The translations under genes and the position numbers were made by a program. The notes beneath the pieces are model-generated. The model had not been told where the DNA came from and did no database searches. It saw only the letters and a program-made list of their open reading frames with translations. This document shows, piece by piece, positions 36,807 to 47,145 of a stretch of 64,000 nucleotides of DNA; the stretch's first letter is position 1; each line of letters opens with the position of its first letter. Location: positions 42,552,066 to 42,616,065 of the forward strand of contig CAMGYJ010000006.1 in the NCBI GenBank assembly GCA_946122785.1, read 5' to 3'. The DNA is from Linum tenue (lineage: Eukaryota > Streptophyta > Magnoliopsida > Malpighiales > Linaceae).

Positions 36807-38183
36807 TTGTTGAGTTTGTGTCTTGTAGCACTCTTGTATGCAATGGAGGAACTCTTTGGAGATAGACCTCAATCTCCTCCAATGCTAGAAATTGATAGAA
36901 CCCTTCAAAATCTAAGAAGAGTTGCCAGACATCAATCTCCTCCAATGGCGGATCAACAACGTCAACCTCAAGTTCCACCAAGGCCTAAAACAATGGGATC
37001 TTACTCAAGGCCAAGTGTGGATAATGTTCAATCACCTATTCTTCACCCACTGATACCGGACAACAACTATGAGATAAAAATGGGCACAATTTCTATGCTT
37101 CAAAGTGTGGTCTAATTCAACGGGTTGATGAGTAAAGACGCTTACGCGCATATCAAGTCATTTTACGAGCTGAAAGATGGAATTAAGATAAACGGGGTTC
37201 CTCAAGAGGGATTCTATTTGAGGTTATTGTCGTTTACTTTAAATGGAGCGACAAGAAGTTGTTGAATAACCATCCCCATCACTCCATCACCTCGTGGGCG
37301 GATCTCTGTGACAAGTTCTTCATGAGGTATATTCCATCAAGAGGAGGATGAGCCATTGATTGAAGGAAATATTTACCTCATTTCTATTAAAATTTCCACA
37401 CCACGGTATTGCCGATTGGTTTCAAGTGGAAAGCTTTTACAATGGTTTAACAAGGGAGTCAAGGAACCTCATTGATGCGGCAGGAACATGGAATTTGGTG
37501 ATCTTCAAAGAATAATTGAAGAGATTACCCTATATAGCTATGATTGGGGTGACGGAAGAAGACATAAGAGTGTGAAGAATGAAATCTTATTGAAAATCAA
37601 AGAACCATCTTCGCTAGCGGCCCATATACAAGAACTCTCCAAGAAAATTGATCAATTCGCATCATCTATGAAAGGCAATGGAAAGCAACTCATGAAATGT
37701 GATTGGTATGGTGACTCGAGTCACACTACGAAGGAGTGTAAGTCCATGATTGAGGCTTCACTTCAGTTTGAGCAAGCCAACTTTGTTGGAGGGAAATCAC
37801 GAGGGAACAACCCATATAGCTCTACATATAATCTGAGTTGGAGTAACCATCCCAACTTTCTTTGGTCTTCTCCGATGGATAGGAAGCCTCTGGGGTTTCA
37901 ATCTCAAGCTCCTATGCAAAACACTTATCCAAGGCCGAGTCAACTTTCGTACCAAGGAGCTTATCAAGATCAAGGTCGACCCTCCGATGGTCGAGTTTCT
38001 AAGCTCGAAGACTTGGTAGGTCAATTCGTTACACACACCATCCAGAAGTTTGAGGCTATTGACAAATTCATAGGGAGCACCACGGAAAACTTCTCAAATT
38101 TGGAAGCGGGTCAAAGAAATCAACAAGCATCGCTTCAAAATCTCGAAGACAAACTAAGCTCATTGGTACAACGTCTTTCGTGA
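36807..38183 (+). pseudogene. E2 gag (Athila type)
   Basis: 36807-37115 reads IDRTLQNLRRVARHQSPPMA, then SYSRPSVDNVQSPILHPLIP. After a stop follow AYAHIKSFYELKDGIKINGV and FYLRLLSFTLNGAT, the gag core. 37488-38183 is a 231-codon open frame with the zinc-knuckle-like CDWYGDSSHTTKEC (C-x2-x-x4-H-x4-C, second cysteine replaced by G), NNPYSSTYNLSWSNHPNFLW, and the coiled segment KLEDLVGQFVTHTIQKFEAI typical of Athila gag. Frameshifts separate the parts. Confidence 0.85.
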
Positions 38184-39660
38184 AGACCCCAAGGAGCTTT
38201 ATCGTGAACTACCGAACCTAATCCTAAAGAGAGTTATAATGCTGTAACTCTAAGGAGTGGCCGACCTCTTAAGGAGGTTCCTATTCCAACCTCGAGGATA
38301 CCAGTAAGAGAGGTTCAAAGTGAATTTGTGCAAGAAGAAGAAATGGTTTGAGAAGATGTGCAACCCCCTATTGAAATCAAGATTGAAGATGAAGAGAAGT
38401 CTAAGGAGACTCAAGTACCTAGTCAACACCAAAAGCTCCTTATCCTAGACAGTTATTTGAAAGTACTCTACATCATGAACGTGTTCCATGGAAATACACC
38501 TTGAAGAAATTGAAGGTAATTGTCCCTATCTTAGACATGGTTATGAAATTTCCAAAGTATACCAAGTTCTTGAGAGAGATATTGTCGGGAAAGAGAAAAA
38601 TGGAAGAAGTTTCTATGGTCTCTGTTAGTGAAGTTGCTTCGGTATTCATTGGATGTGAAGGCTTCCCACCGAAGTTAAGAGAGTCGGGAATCATTACTAT
38701 TCCATGCACTTTTGGAGTAAAAACTTTTTGGCATCCGCTAGCAAATATGGGATCTAGTATCAATATCATGCCTACAAGAATATACAATGAGTTGGACCTT
38801 GGACCACTCATACCTACTAAAATGAGGATTGAATTGGCAAATAGGTCGGTTGTCGAGCCAAGGGGAATCATAGAAAATATTTTAGTGAAATGTGCTCATT
38901 TTTTTATCCTTTGGACTTCCTGGTTCTCGATACGGAAGGATGTGATGCATAAATAATCCTAGGCCGGCCATTCTTAGCTACGGCAGGGACCATTATTGAT
39001 GTGAGTGGGAGCAAGATCACCATACGGTTTGGAGATTAGGAGATAAGCTATAAGATGACTCTAATCCCCAATTTTTGCAAGTACTACAAGTGGGAAGATG
39101 TGAAGATGGATTGTGAGTCAGTCATACCTCCTTCCACACCAATTTCAAGCCCCAAGATATAATGGTTCAATATGGTCTCTCATGGGGATTCTCAAGATAT
39201 GAGAGTTGAAGGTATGGATAATTCTTGCAAATTTAAGAAGAGACCGGAGAAGGAAAAGTTTCCTTTCAAAAGGAATTTTCAAGAGTCGTTCGAAGTCTCT
39301 CAACAAGCCTTGGAGAATAGAAAGGAACTTAGAAGGTTCGTCATTGACTAGAGATACCCCAAGGGACAAGTCTGGAACAGGACGAAGAAACAAAATGTGA
39401 GCAAGCTAGCTCCTATTCTCGAATACGGGGAATTCGGGGAATGCTATAACCATTCACGGATGAAGGAAATTGTGCAAGGGAGTCTAATCGCTTTAATCAT
39501 GAATGTCGTTCTTCGGACATGACTTTTGAATCTCAACCACCGGATGAGGCATCCGAGAGACTCCATGGTCTTCATTTGGGACTCCACCACAAGTATGATT
39601 TTTACGAAGAATCGTCGGTGGAGAATGGAGCGCTTACCTCTTGATCTCAAGGAGTCAAGT
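38184..39660 (+). pseudogene. E2 protease region (Athila type), no reverse transcriptase downstream
   Basis: 38501-38956 reads MKFPKYTKFLREILSGKRKM, then the protease block LANMGSSINIMPTRIYNELD: the usual D-L-G-A-S is N-M-G-S-S, so the catalytic aspartate is gone. PRGIIENILVKC and, near 38960, ILGRPFLATAGTIIDVSGSK follow, the latter in another frame. From 39000 to 39660 a gag-pol linker-like frame runs to the stop just before motif H1. No RT, RNase H or integrase is seen between here and 42667. Confidence 0.8.
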
Positions 39661-39690
39661 CCGACGAAAAGACTTTTAAAGATGGGCTAG

Positions 39691-39706
39691 TTGGGAGGCA
39701 ACTCAA
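39691..39706 (+). other. Motif H1 in E2
   Basis: TTGGGAGGCAACTCAA: stem TTGGG/CTCAA with one G-T pair and loop AGGCAA, directly after the end of the coding region, as in E1, E3 and E4. Confidence 0.65.
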
Positions 39707-40631
39707 CAACTTGGTTTGCGTATCTTTAACTTTTTATTTTTGAATAATTGTTCAAATAGAGGAGTAGATTTGCGTAGGTGGTGATCGTTAGGACTTAGAC
39801 CGTGCCTTGTCTCGTTCTTTGGATGTTTGATTCATTTAGATGAATGATTGAGCTTAGGGTTTAGTGAAATCATCATCGTTATGTTTAGGGCAAAGATCGC
39901 GGTTGACACATTTGAGAGCGCGGTCGCATCATTTGTCTGTTGCCCGCGATCTTGTTTGTGCTTATTTGAGGGAAAGTTGCACATTCCATTCATGTGTATT
40001 CTCTCCATGTCATCTTTTGGATCTCAATGCTATGTTTCCCTAACCTTCTTAGCTTGTTGAGTTTACTTCCTCTACTACACTTTCCAACATCTTTTGAGAA
40101 GTATTTTCAATCATTTTCCTATATTCCAACTACCTTATTTGCCTCAAAATGTGGAGTGCTTTGAGAACTTCAAACACTCATTTTGACTTTGGAATGAATT
40201 TTCAATGGCATATGATTGTTGTTGTTGCTTTAATGATCTTGTTATGCATTTTGGGAGACCTTGGTGAGCAATTTTTATGCAAGTTTTGAGCCTTCATAGA
40301 CCGCCCACCAAGTGTTCGAAGAAATTCCCCAACCACATAGTTTTCTTTTCCTTCAATTCTATTCATTGAACATTTACTTCAATACACTTATTGATTCTTG
40401 CTTACTTGATTTTTGTTGGTTAAGGAGATTCTAGGATTATTCCTTTCCATTGAACTTTATCTTCCTCTAAGTCCTTCCTTTTGCCCAAGCTTTAGTTTCA
40501 CTCATGTGTGGGGGAGCCTAGAGAATTGATAATGCTCTTTGGATGTAATTTTTATGGTATGTGATGTTTGGATTAATGGTTTGTGAATTTTGTACTACTT
40601 GTTTGAAGGATAACTTACAAGAACAAGGGAA
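39707..40631 (+). other. Non-coding spacer in E2
   Basis: No gene recognised. Repeated GCGGT/GATCGCG motifs at 39890-39960 resemble those in the LTR at 36290-36625. A polypurine-like TGTGTGGGGGAGCC sits at 40506-40519. Confidence 0.45.
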
Positions 40632-42069
40632 TGGCGCGTGGAGAGAGTTCTTCTAAAATGGAGCGTTCTCAAAACTCTCATTCTCGCCAAGACCATCAAA
40701 AGAAGAAAACAAAATCCTGATCAAAGAAAGTAGTTATTGAAGAATCAAATCCACCATCACTCTCTCTCCATCAAACAAGGGAAATTCTACAAGAGAATCA
40801 AGCCAATGTTAGAGGCGGCATGGAGCACCTCACTCATTTTTATTTGGACAATGTCACCGAGCAATTTAAGACCAAACTGTTTTGGCTTCAAGGGCTTCCT
40901 CTGGGAGAGAGTACATGTCTCAACTGGATACTCTTCACACATCTTGGGATTGAAGATGCACTTCGCTCCAAGATTCAGAAGTTGGAGTGGCTTAAATTGT
41001 TATCCATTCAAGAAAACATATACCGGGTACTTCATCTAGAATTCATTAGCACTCTCACCATTCAAGATATGTGAGGTGCCATCGACCTTCAAGACAACTG
41101 TCAATTCCAACTAGGAGGAAAACATCACCAATTGTCGATTTGGGAATTTACAAGAGTCGTGGATATTTACCCATCAAATTTTGTTGACTCACCGGACGCT
41201 TTTGTCACCTTGACAAGGGAATCCGACTTCCAATGCTTCAGCCCTTTTTATAAATCTGAAGTCACGAAGTCCAATAGTCGATCGTGGGATGTCATGCTAT
41301 CAAAGGATAGTGAGGTGGAATCAGAGCGACGGCTAATCCACCATGTGATTGTTAGGTCCATGGAAGGAAAGAACAAAAGCAAAGGCAATCTAACTGCCCG
41401 AGACGTAATTTTCTTCCAAAGAATACATCTACCTCAATCGCTTCACCTCGGGTTTGAAATTTTGTCCATATTTAAGGGTTATGAAATGGACCATCGACTC
41501 ACTGCACTGCATGGAGGCGTTGTTGTCACTCGTCTTGCAAAGTATTTCAGAGTCAATTTCTTGGTTGTGCAATATTTTAGTTGGATAGTAGGACCAAACC
41601 TATATCCTTTGGAATCTTAAAATCCAGAATTAAAGTGCTACATTTGAATAACGATGGAATTTGGGGAGTATGTGGACTTCCATTTCCAACCACTAACACG
41701 TTGGACATGGAGGGTACCGTGTTTCGGCTTCCGGAAGCTATGGTAATAAGATGACGAAGAGGACTAGTCAATGAGGAAGAACAAGTCGAAATCATGTATG
41801 AGGGAGGAGAGGCTCAACCATCCACTTCTCATCTGGTTCCCCCAACATTAAAGCATGCAAGGGATTTCCGAGACGAAGCGATGATAACGACGATCCTTCA
41901 CAATCCTATGAGGGAGAAGGAAGCGCGATTACATATTATGGCGTGCATCCATTATATAATGAGGAAGATGGATATCCCAATTGAAGATGTATCGCCTCAA
42001 CTTGTTTGCTCACCTCCTCTTTCACCATTCCAAGAAGAAGAAGAAGAAGAACACTCTGAAGAGGATTAA
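40632..42069 (+). pseudogene. ATHILA ORF1-like gene of E2
   Basis: The frame begins MARGESSSKMERSQNSHS at 40632, has a stop after about 30 codons, and continues with IEDALRSKIQKLEWLKLLS and YRVLHLEFISTLTIQDM (40820-41071). 41132-41620 has HHQLSIWEFTRVVDIYPSNF, then RRLIHHVIVRSMEGKNKSKG, LTARDVIFF and GGVVVTRLAKYF. These blocks correspond to the plant Athila ORF1 family (Pfam Arabidopsis retrotransposon ORF-1), encoded downstream of gag-pol where other elements have an env-like gene. The C-terminal part 41794-42069 is acidic and ends EEEEEEHSEED. At least three stops or shifts. Role in the element is unknown. Confidence 0.75.
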
Positions 42070-42264
42070 GTACTAGGCATCCAGGGCCTAAGTTCTATAT
42101 TTTTTTTCTTTGCTTTTCTTTTATTTTTCTTTAAACGATGTTTAATTATTGCTTTCATTTCATTTCAATTTTCGTACTCTAAATATTATCGAACTAGTAG
42201 TATCGTACTTATATTATTTACTTATCGTACCTATATCTTCATGATCTTCTATTTTGAATCTCCC

Positions 42265-42280
42265 ACATTGAGGACAATGT
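42265..42280 (+). other. Motif H2 in E2
   Basis: ACATTG-AGGA-CAATGT, a 6-bp perfect stem. The following tract GCTCAACTGCGAAGGGG is a degraded version of CTTAAGTGTGGGGG. Confidence 0.65.
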
Positions 42281-42479
42281 GTTGCTCAACTGCGAAGGGG
42301 AATATCTGTGAATGTTTGAATGATTATCATGATTGATTGAGCCATGAATCACTAGTATCCTCCCTTGATTTTCAATATAAGACATTGATGATTGCTTATG
42401 GGAGTGTATGCTATTGATTATGCGGTGTTGTGGTGTTGAATGGCTTCGTGATTGTGTTTTGAAACCTAGAATGCCTACC

Positions 42480-42496
42480 CAAAATTTTCAAATTTG
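42480..42496 (+). other. Motif H3 in E2
   Basis: CAAAATTTTCAAATTTG followed by AGGGTTCCAAAA. After it comes TATGCTTTGAATTGA, showing the site that is interrupted by Z1 in E1. Confidence 0.6.
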
Positions 42497-42667
42497 AGGG
42501 TTCCAAAACACCTTGTTCCTTGCAACTCCATACTCAATATGCTTTGAATTGATAGATGATTGATGTGTGTGCTCGCTAAGGATTAGTTGCATGATTAGAG
42601 TATTTGTGTATGAGGGATTTTACTCTCTTTTTCCTCTCTGGTGAGATAATAATGTTTGCTTTTTTTT

Positions 42668-44551
42668 GAAAAGTAACTAAAGCGCAAAAGAAAAGACACT
42701 CAAGTTTACATGGTTTCCCCATTCCGTGAAGAATGAGACTACTCCACGGAAATTTCCATTAAGAGCTTTCGGTTGATTTTATTATTGAGTTTGTTGCACT
42801 CTTCTCAAGCTACTCGTAGCAACAAACAAGAGACACATATATATGCCCTACTCTAGCCGCAGGGATGCGCCAAAACACAAAAACGAAACGGAATAGCTTA
42901 GGGAATATTACAATCACCTCCCTAAACTATAGAAGTATTACAATACTCCACCTCAAGCTATGACGCGAAGATCATGTATGCCCAGCTTGGAAAGCAAAGC
43001 AGGAAACTGATCAGCACCAAGAGCTTTTTTAAAAATATCCGCCAGTTGCTCCGTAGTGTGAATCTTCGTTGAGGCAACGTCATGGGAGACCACTCATTCC
43101 CAAACAAAGTAGCAATCCATCTCAACGTGCTTACAGCATTCATGGAAGACCGGGTTAGCGGATATATGCAGTGCCGCTTTATTATCACAGTACAACATCG
43201 TGGGACAGACTAAGGAACCATAAGCTCATGAAGTAACTAGCGAATCCATAAGACCTCACTTACAGTAGTCGCCATCATGCGATACTCTACTTCAGTAGAG
43301 GATCGAGCTACCACACTCTGCTTTTTGGTACTCCAAGAAATGGGAGTTGTACCTAAGCTGAGAAAGTAACCTGTGGTAGAGCTCCTAGTACGCAAAGAAC
43401 CGCCCCAATTTGCATCACAAAAGGCTACCAACTCCAGCGAGCCTTTAGCAGGAAGGAATAAGCCTTGACCTGGAGCTCGCTTTATATAGTGCAGCAAACG
43501 TTGGGTAGCCGCCAAATGAACGAAAGTGGGGGCTCCAGTCAACTAAATGAGGATGTTAACGGTATATACAATGTCGGGATGAGTAATAGTCAGATACATC
43601 AAGCGGCCTACCAGCACTGATAGGCAAAGAAATCAATTGTGAGATCTAAACCATGCAGTGGCTTTGTCAATTGATAATTTTGCTCCATGGGAAACTGGCA
43701 AGTATGTGCCCCAGCCACTCACGTATCAGAAAGGATGTCCAAGGCATACTTTCGTTGACTGAGCACTATACCCTCCAAGGAATAAGCAACTACCATCCCA
43801 AGAAAATACTTTAACGGCCCCAAACCCTTGATACTGAACTGAGTATGTAGAAAGTGCTTAACTCGATGAATGAATGCCCGGTCATTGCCAGCTAAGACGA
43901 TGTCATCTACATAAATCAATGTTGCGAAAAAAAGAGTCTTGGTGCGATATATGAACAAGAATTGATCTGCATGAGAATTAACAAATCCCAACTGAAGTAA
44001 AGCACCAATAAATTTGTTGTACCAGTTCTGCGAAGCCTGATGAAGACCATAGAGTGATTTTCGAAGCCGACACACCTGGGTATCTCCCGATTTACCAAAA
44101 CTTGGGGGAATCTTCATGTAGACTTCCTCGTTAAGATTGTCGTGCAAGAATGCATTGCGAACGTTCAATTGCTATAAAATTTAACCGTGATGTGCCGCGA
44201 CTGCGAGAAGACAGCGGAAAGTGAATAACTTTGCTACAGGTGCAAAGGTATTATGAAATTCGATCCCTTCCTGTTGAGTAAAACCATGAGCAACCAGACG
44301 GGCCTTAAACCGTTCAATTGTGCCATCCGGGTTATATTTTATCTTGTAACCCATTTTGAACCAATAGCATGCATTCACTCTGGCAGATAAATCAATTCCC
44401 ACGTTCCGTTGGCAATGAGCTCATTAGATTCTCGTTGTATGGCAGCTCGCCAACATTCATTTCAAATAGCTTCATGGAAGAAACGTGGCTCAAAATCCTT
44501 GGCAATAACGACAAGAAAAGCATAGTCAGTAGGATGGAAACGATGATACGT
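42668..44551 (-). pseudogene. Cop3: Ty1/copia 3' LTR, RNase H and RT remnant
   Basis: The probable 3' LTR is 42668-42942 (minus strand start TGTAATACTTC after polypurine tract AGCTTGAGGTGGAG; left edge approximate). RNase H at 43542-43237 has FCDANWGGSLRTRSSTTGYF and WSTKKQSVVARSSTE. RT at 44168-43719 has MNVRNAFLHDNLNEEVYM, CRLRKSLYGLHQASQNWY, LIYVDDIVLAGND (intact YVDD) and GPLKYFLGM. 44402-44181 has [20 protein letters not shown]. The 5' part ends at 44551 where the E5 LTR begins; the remainder probably lies beyond the window. Confidence 0.85.
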
Positions 44552-46884
44552 TGAAACAACCCAACTCTTTTGAAAACCCAAACCGTAATTCAAACCAAAA
44601 ACCGGTCACTCCGGAGCAACCCAAATCACCTTTTAAAGGTCAAACCAAAAACAAACCAACGACAATATTCAGAAATCTCAAACGAAAGCCCTAAACACTT
44701 GGGCAACTCCCAATCCAAATTACTTTAAACTTAAACCTTGAGTTTTCCAGTATACTCATAAGACAAGAAAATAAAGACAATCATGATAAAGGGTTCTCTT
44801 CTTGTTACCCTAAGCCCTCTGACATCTTCAAGCTTGATGTGGCGGTCCTCCTTAATTAACCTCCTCGTGTTAGTTACGTCCTCTTCCCCTTTTCACACTT
44901 GGGGAGTGAGAATGGGCCAGTTTCGTCATTACTTTCTAAGGTCTTTGCCTAAGAAAATCCTTACTAACACATTATACTTCTTCTTACATGGAATTCGTTC
45001 TCGCTTCCATCCTTAATACTTTAGCCCTTAACAGCTTAATAAGTTCTCTACTTCTTTCTCAACTTATAACTCATTACTAGGGTTCACCGCGTTACGTATC
45101 ATCGTTCGGTGTCCCTATCCTCAAGGTAATGGTACAGCGTTACATATCATCATCCAGTCCATGCCTAGTCAACTAGAGCGTTACGTATCGCCATCTAGTA
45201 GTGACCCATATCCTCGATCAACTGCTGCGTTACGTATCGTCGTCCAGCAGTGATCCGACCATCTACCGCGTCCAGTAGTGGCCCAACCGCCCGGGGGTTC
45301 CTCTTACCATTAACCATACATCCAAATACATAGCACAACGTGTGCCTCCACCTTAAATAGGCGGTGGGATGCCTCACACACATAATCGCGCATAACTCAA
45401 AAATTAACTAGCATTACTTAAATTAAAATCATAAACTAAAAGACCTACCACTGAGATATTATCCCCTTTACACTCACCTCGAAAAGACGATTCTCTGACC
45501 CTTAGCCCGAAGAACTACTTCCTCAACGTACTACCTCGATACCTTATAAACCACATCACCTTTTAGAAAATCCCTTTTTCTTATATAGCTTCGCCTACCG
45601 ATAATTTTTAGAATAAGTTAAACCTCTTAAAAGTTTCAATTCACATTTTTCACTCGTTGCCCAGAAATAGTAATCCCTAGGAAAATTATCAAATTTCCCG
45701 AAAACATCTTATACGATTTTATTAAATTAAATACACATCTAAATAATTATATAAAAAATAAAATACTAATTAGTCCAGAAAAATTCTCAAATAAATTCCA
45801 AAAGTCCTAATGAGCTTCTTCCAATTTTATAAATTTTGAAACTCAATTTGCCAAGCCTACAAGGGGGTATAATAATTATAAATTGCATAAAAAGTTATTT
45901 TGGGAATTCCTAACGCTTTAGCAACCACGATTGTTCGTCATGAAAAACCTAGAAAATCTGTCACTAAATCCCCTGACTTGTGGATACATGAAAAACTCAT
46001 ACTAAACCAAACTCATACTAAATCCTTACATCTAGGATGTGCCTAGACCCCCAATGCGGTCTCCTGGAATCAACTCGTCCAACTCCTTAGAAAGATCCTT
46101 AATCGCCTCCAACTTCAAAATTTAACGATCTATAGTTACTACTAGCGGTTAACCGATGGTAGGAACGACTAGAGGCACAATCCTTATCTTCCTATGACGT
46201 ATGAAAGATTAAAAGTCGAGAGGAACGGCGAATTTGAGAAATTTTTTGTGGTATTTCGGCTTGCCGCCGAACGGAAGGATAACCCGGCGGTTTCTTCCTC
46301 TCTTTTTCCTTCTTCCACCTTCTTTATTGCTCCTCTCCTCCCCTTCCTTCGTATTCTGCTCGTTCAAAGCATTTTGGTGGCTTTGGGAGATGAAAAAACG
46401 TAAATGGAGAGAGAGCAAAAAATCTAATATCTTATATATGAGGTCGAACACAGACACGGGACACGGTCGTGTTCCCTCCCGTGTTCTCTCCATCCGTCGC
46501 GCCTCGTTCTGATCGTCCGTCGACGTTTTACGGAACCCAAGTGACACGGCCTTGGAACAAGGGCGTTTACAAGCCGTGTTACACTTCATCTTCGATTTCC
46601 TCCATAACGATGCGTCCACCAACCGCCGGATCTTTAAAACGAGCATTTAATTGAACACAGTCAGACGACACGGCGTGTTCACTAACCGTGTTCAAGCCTC
46701 TGCTATCTCGTGAATTGCTTCGTCCAAACGGCACACCTAATAAACACGGCCTAGCAACACGGTCGTGCTTTGGCCCGTGTTCTTGCCTGTGCTTCCTTCC
46801 TTAAACGATTTACCATTTCCTACCGTCCTCTGACTCGTTGATCGAACCTTCATCGAACCTAACGCCTGAAGTTGGCGTGTTACA
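44552..46884 (-). repeat. 3' LTR of E5
   Basis: 2333 bp; on the minus strand starts TGTAACACGCC and ends GGGTTGTTTCA. It aligns with the partial 5' LTR 56092-56933 and more distantly with LTR-A/B. A stem-loop array lies at 45081-45255. A cluster of ACACGG/CCGTGT palindromic motifs lies at 46448-46790. The open frames around 46209-46646 are fortuitous. Confidence 0.82.
45081..45255 (-). other. Stem-loop array of the E5 3' LTR
   Basis: Four units with 17-nt loops. CACCG (45085-45089)/CGGTG (45107-45111), loop 45090-45106; GGTACAG/CAGTCC around loop 45138-45154 (weak pairing); ACTAGAG/TAGTAGT around 45179-45195 (four outer pairs); ACTGCTG (45221-45227)/CAGCAGT (45245-45251), loop 45228-45244, extended by GATC/GATC with one bulged base. 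The minus-strand loop consensus is GACGGCGATACGTAACG, as in LTR-A. Confidence 0.7.
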
Positions 46885-47005
46885 TTTCCTCCCCCCTTAA
46901 AACAATTTTGTCCCCGAAATTGGACTGTTAACTCGGCCCTTGGCTAAACTTACTTTACCTTTATCGAGGGTATCACATTTCCCCCTCCCTTATAAAAAAA
47001 TTTGA
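46885..47005 (-). promoter_or_regulatory. Two tandem polypurine-tract/LTR-start junctions of E5
   Basis: Minus-strand order: ATTTTTTTATAAGGGAGG and GGGAAA, then TGTGATACCCTCG (start at 46977), about 45 bp on TTTCGGGGACAAAATTG and TTTTAAGGGGGGAGGAAA, then the LTR start TGTAACACG (46884). Both junctions have purine tract followed directly by TGT(A/G)AYAC. This is the undisturbed form of the arrangement found rearranged in the composite element. Confidence 0.7.
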
Positions 47006-47145
47006 CCTTGAAATTGGTATCGTAAGGTTAGTACGAAACACAAAACGTTATTGCTTATTATTATTGAAATTATTCTCCAAGTCGAACAAAACACAAGACT
47101 AACTGAATTAGTCAAACGAACAACTCGGTGTACTTCTCTTTCATG

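Noticed and set aside
46209..46646. 145-codon minus-strand frame
   Set aside because: Lies inside the E5 3' LTR over the palindrome cluster; no domain and no counterpart in LTR-A or LTR-B.
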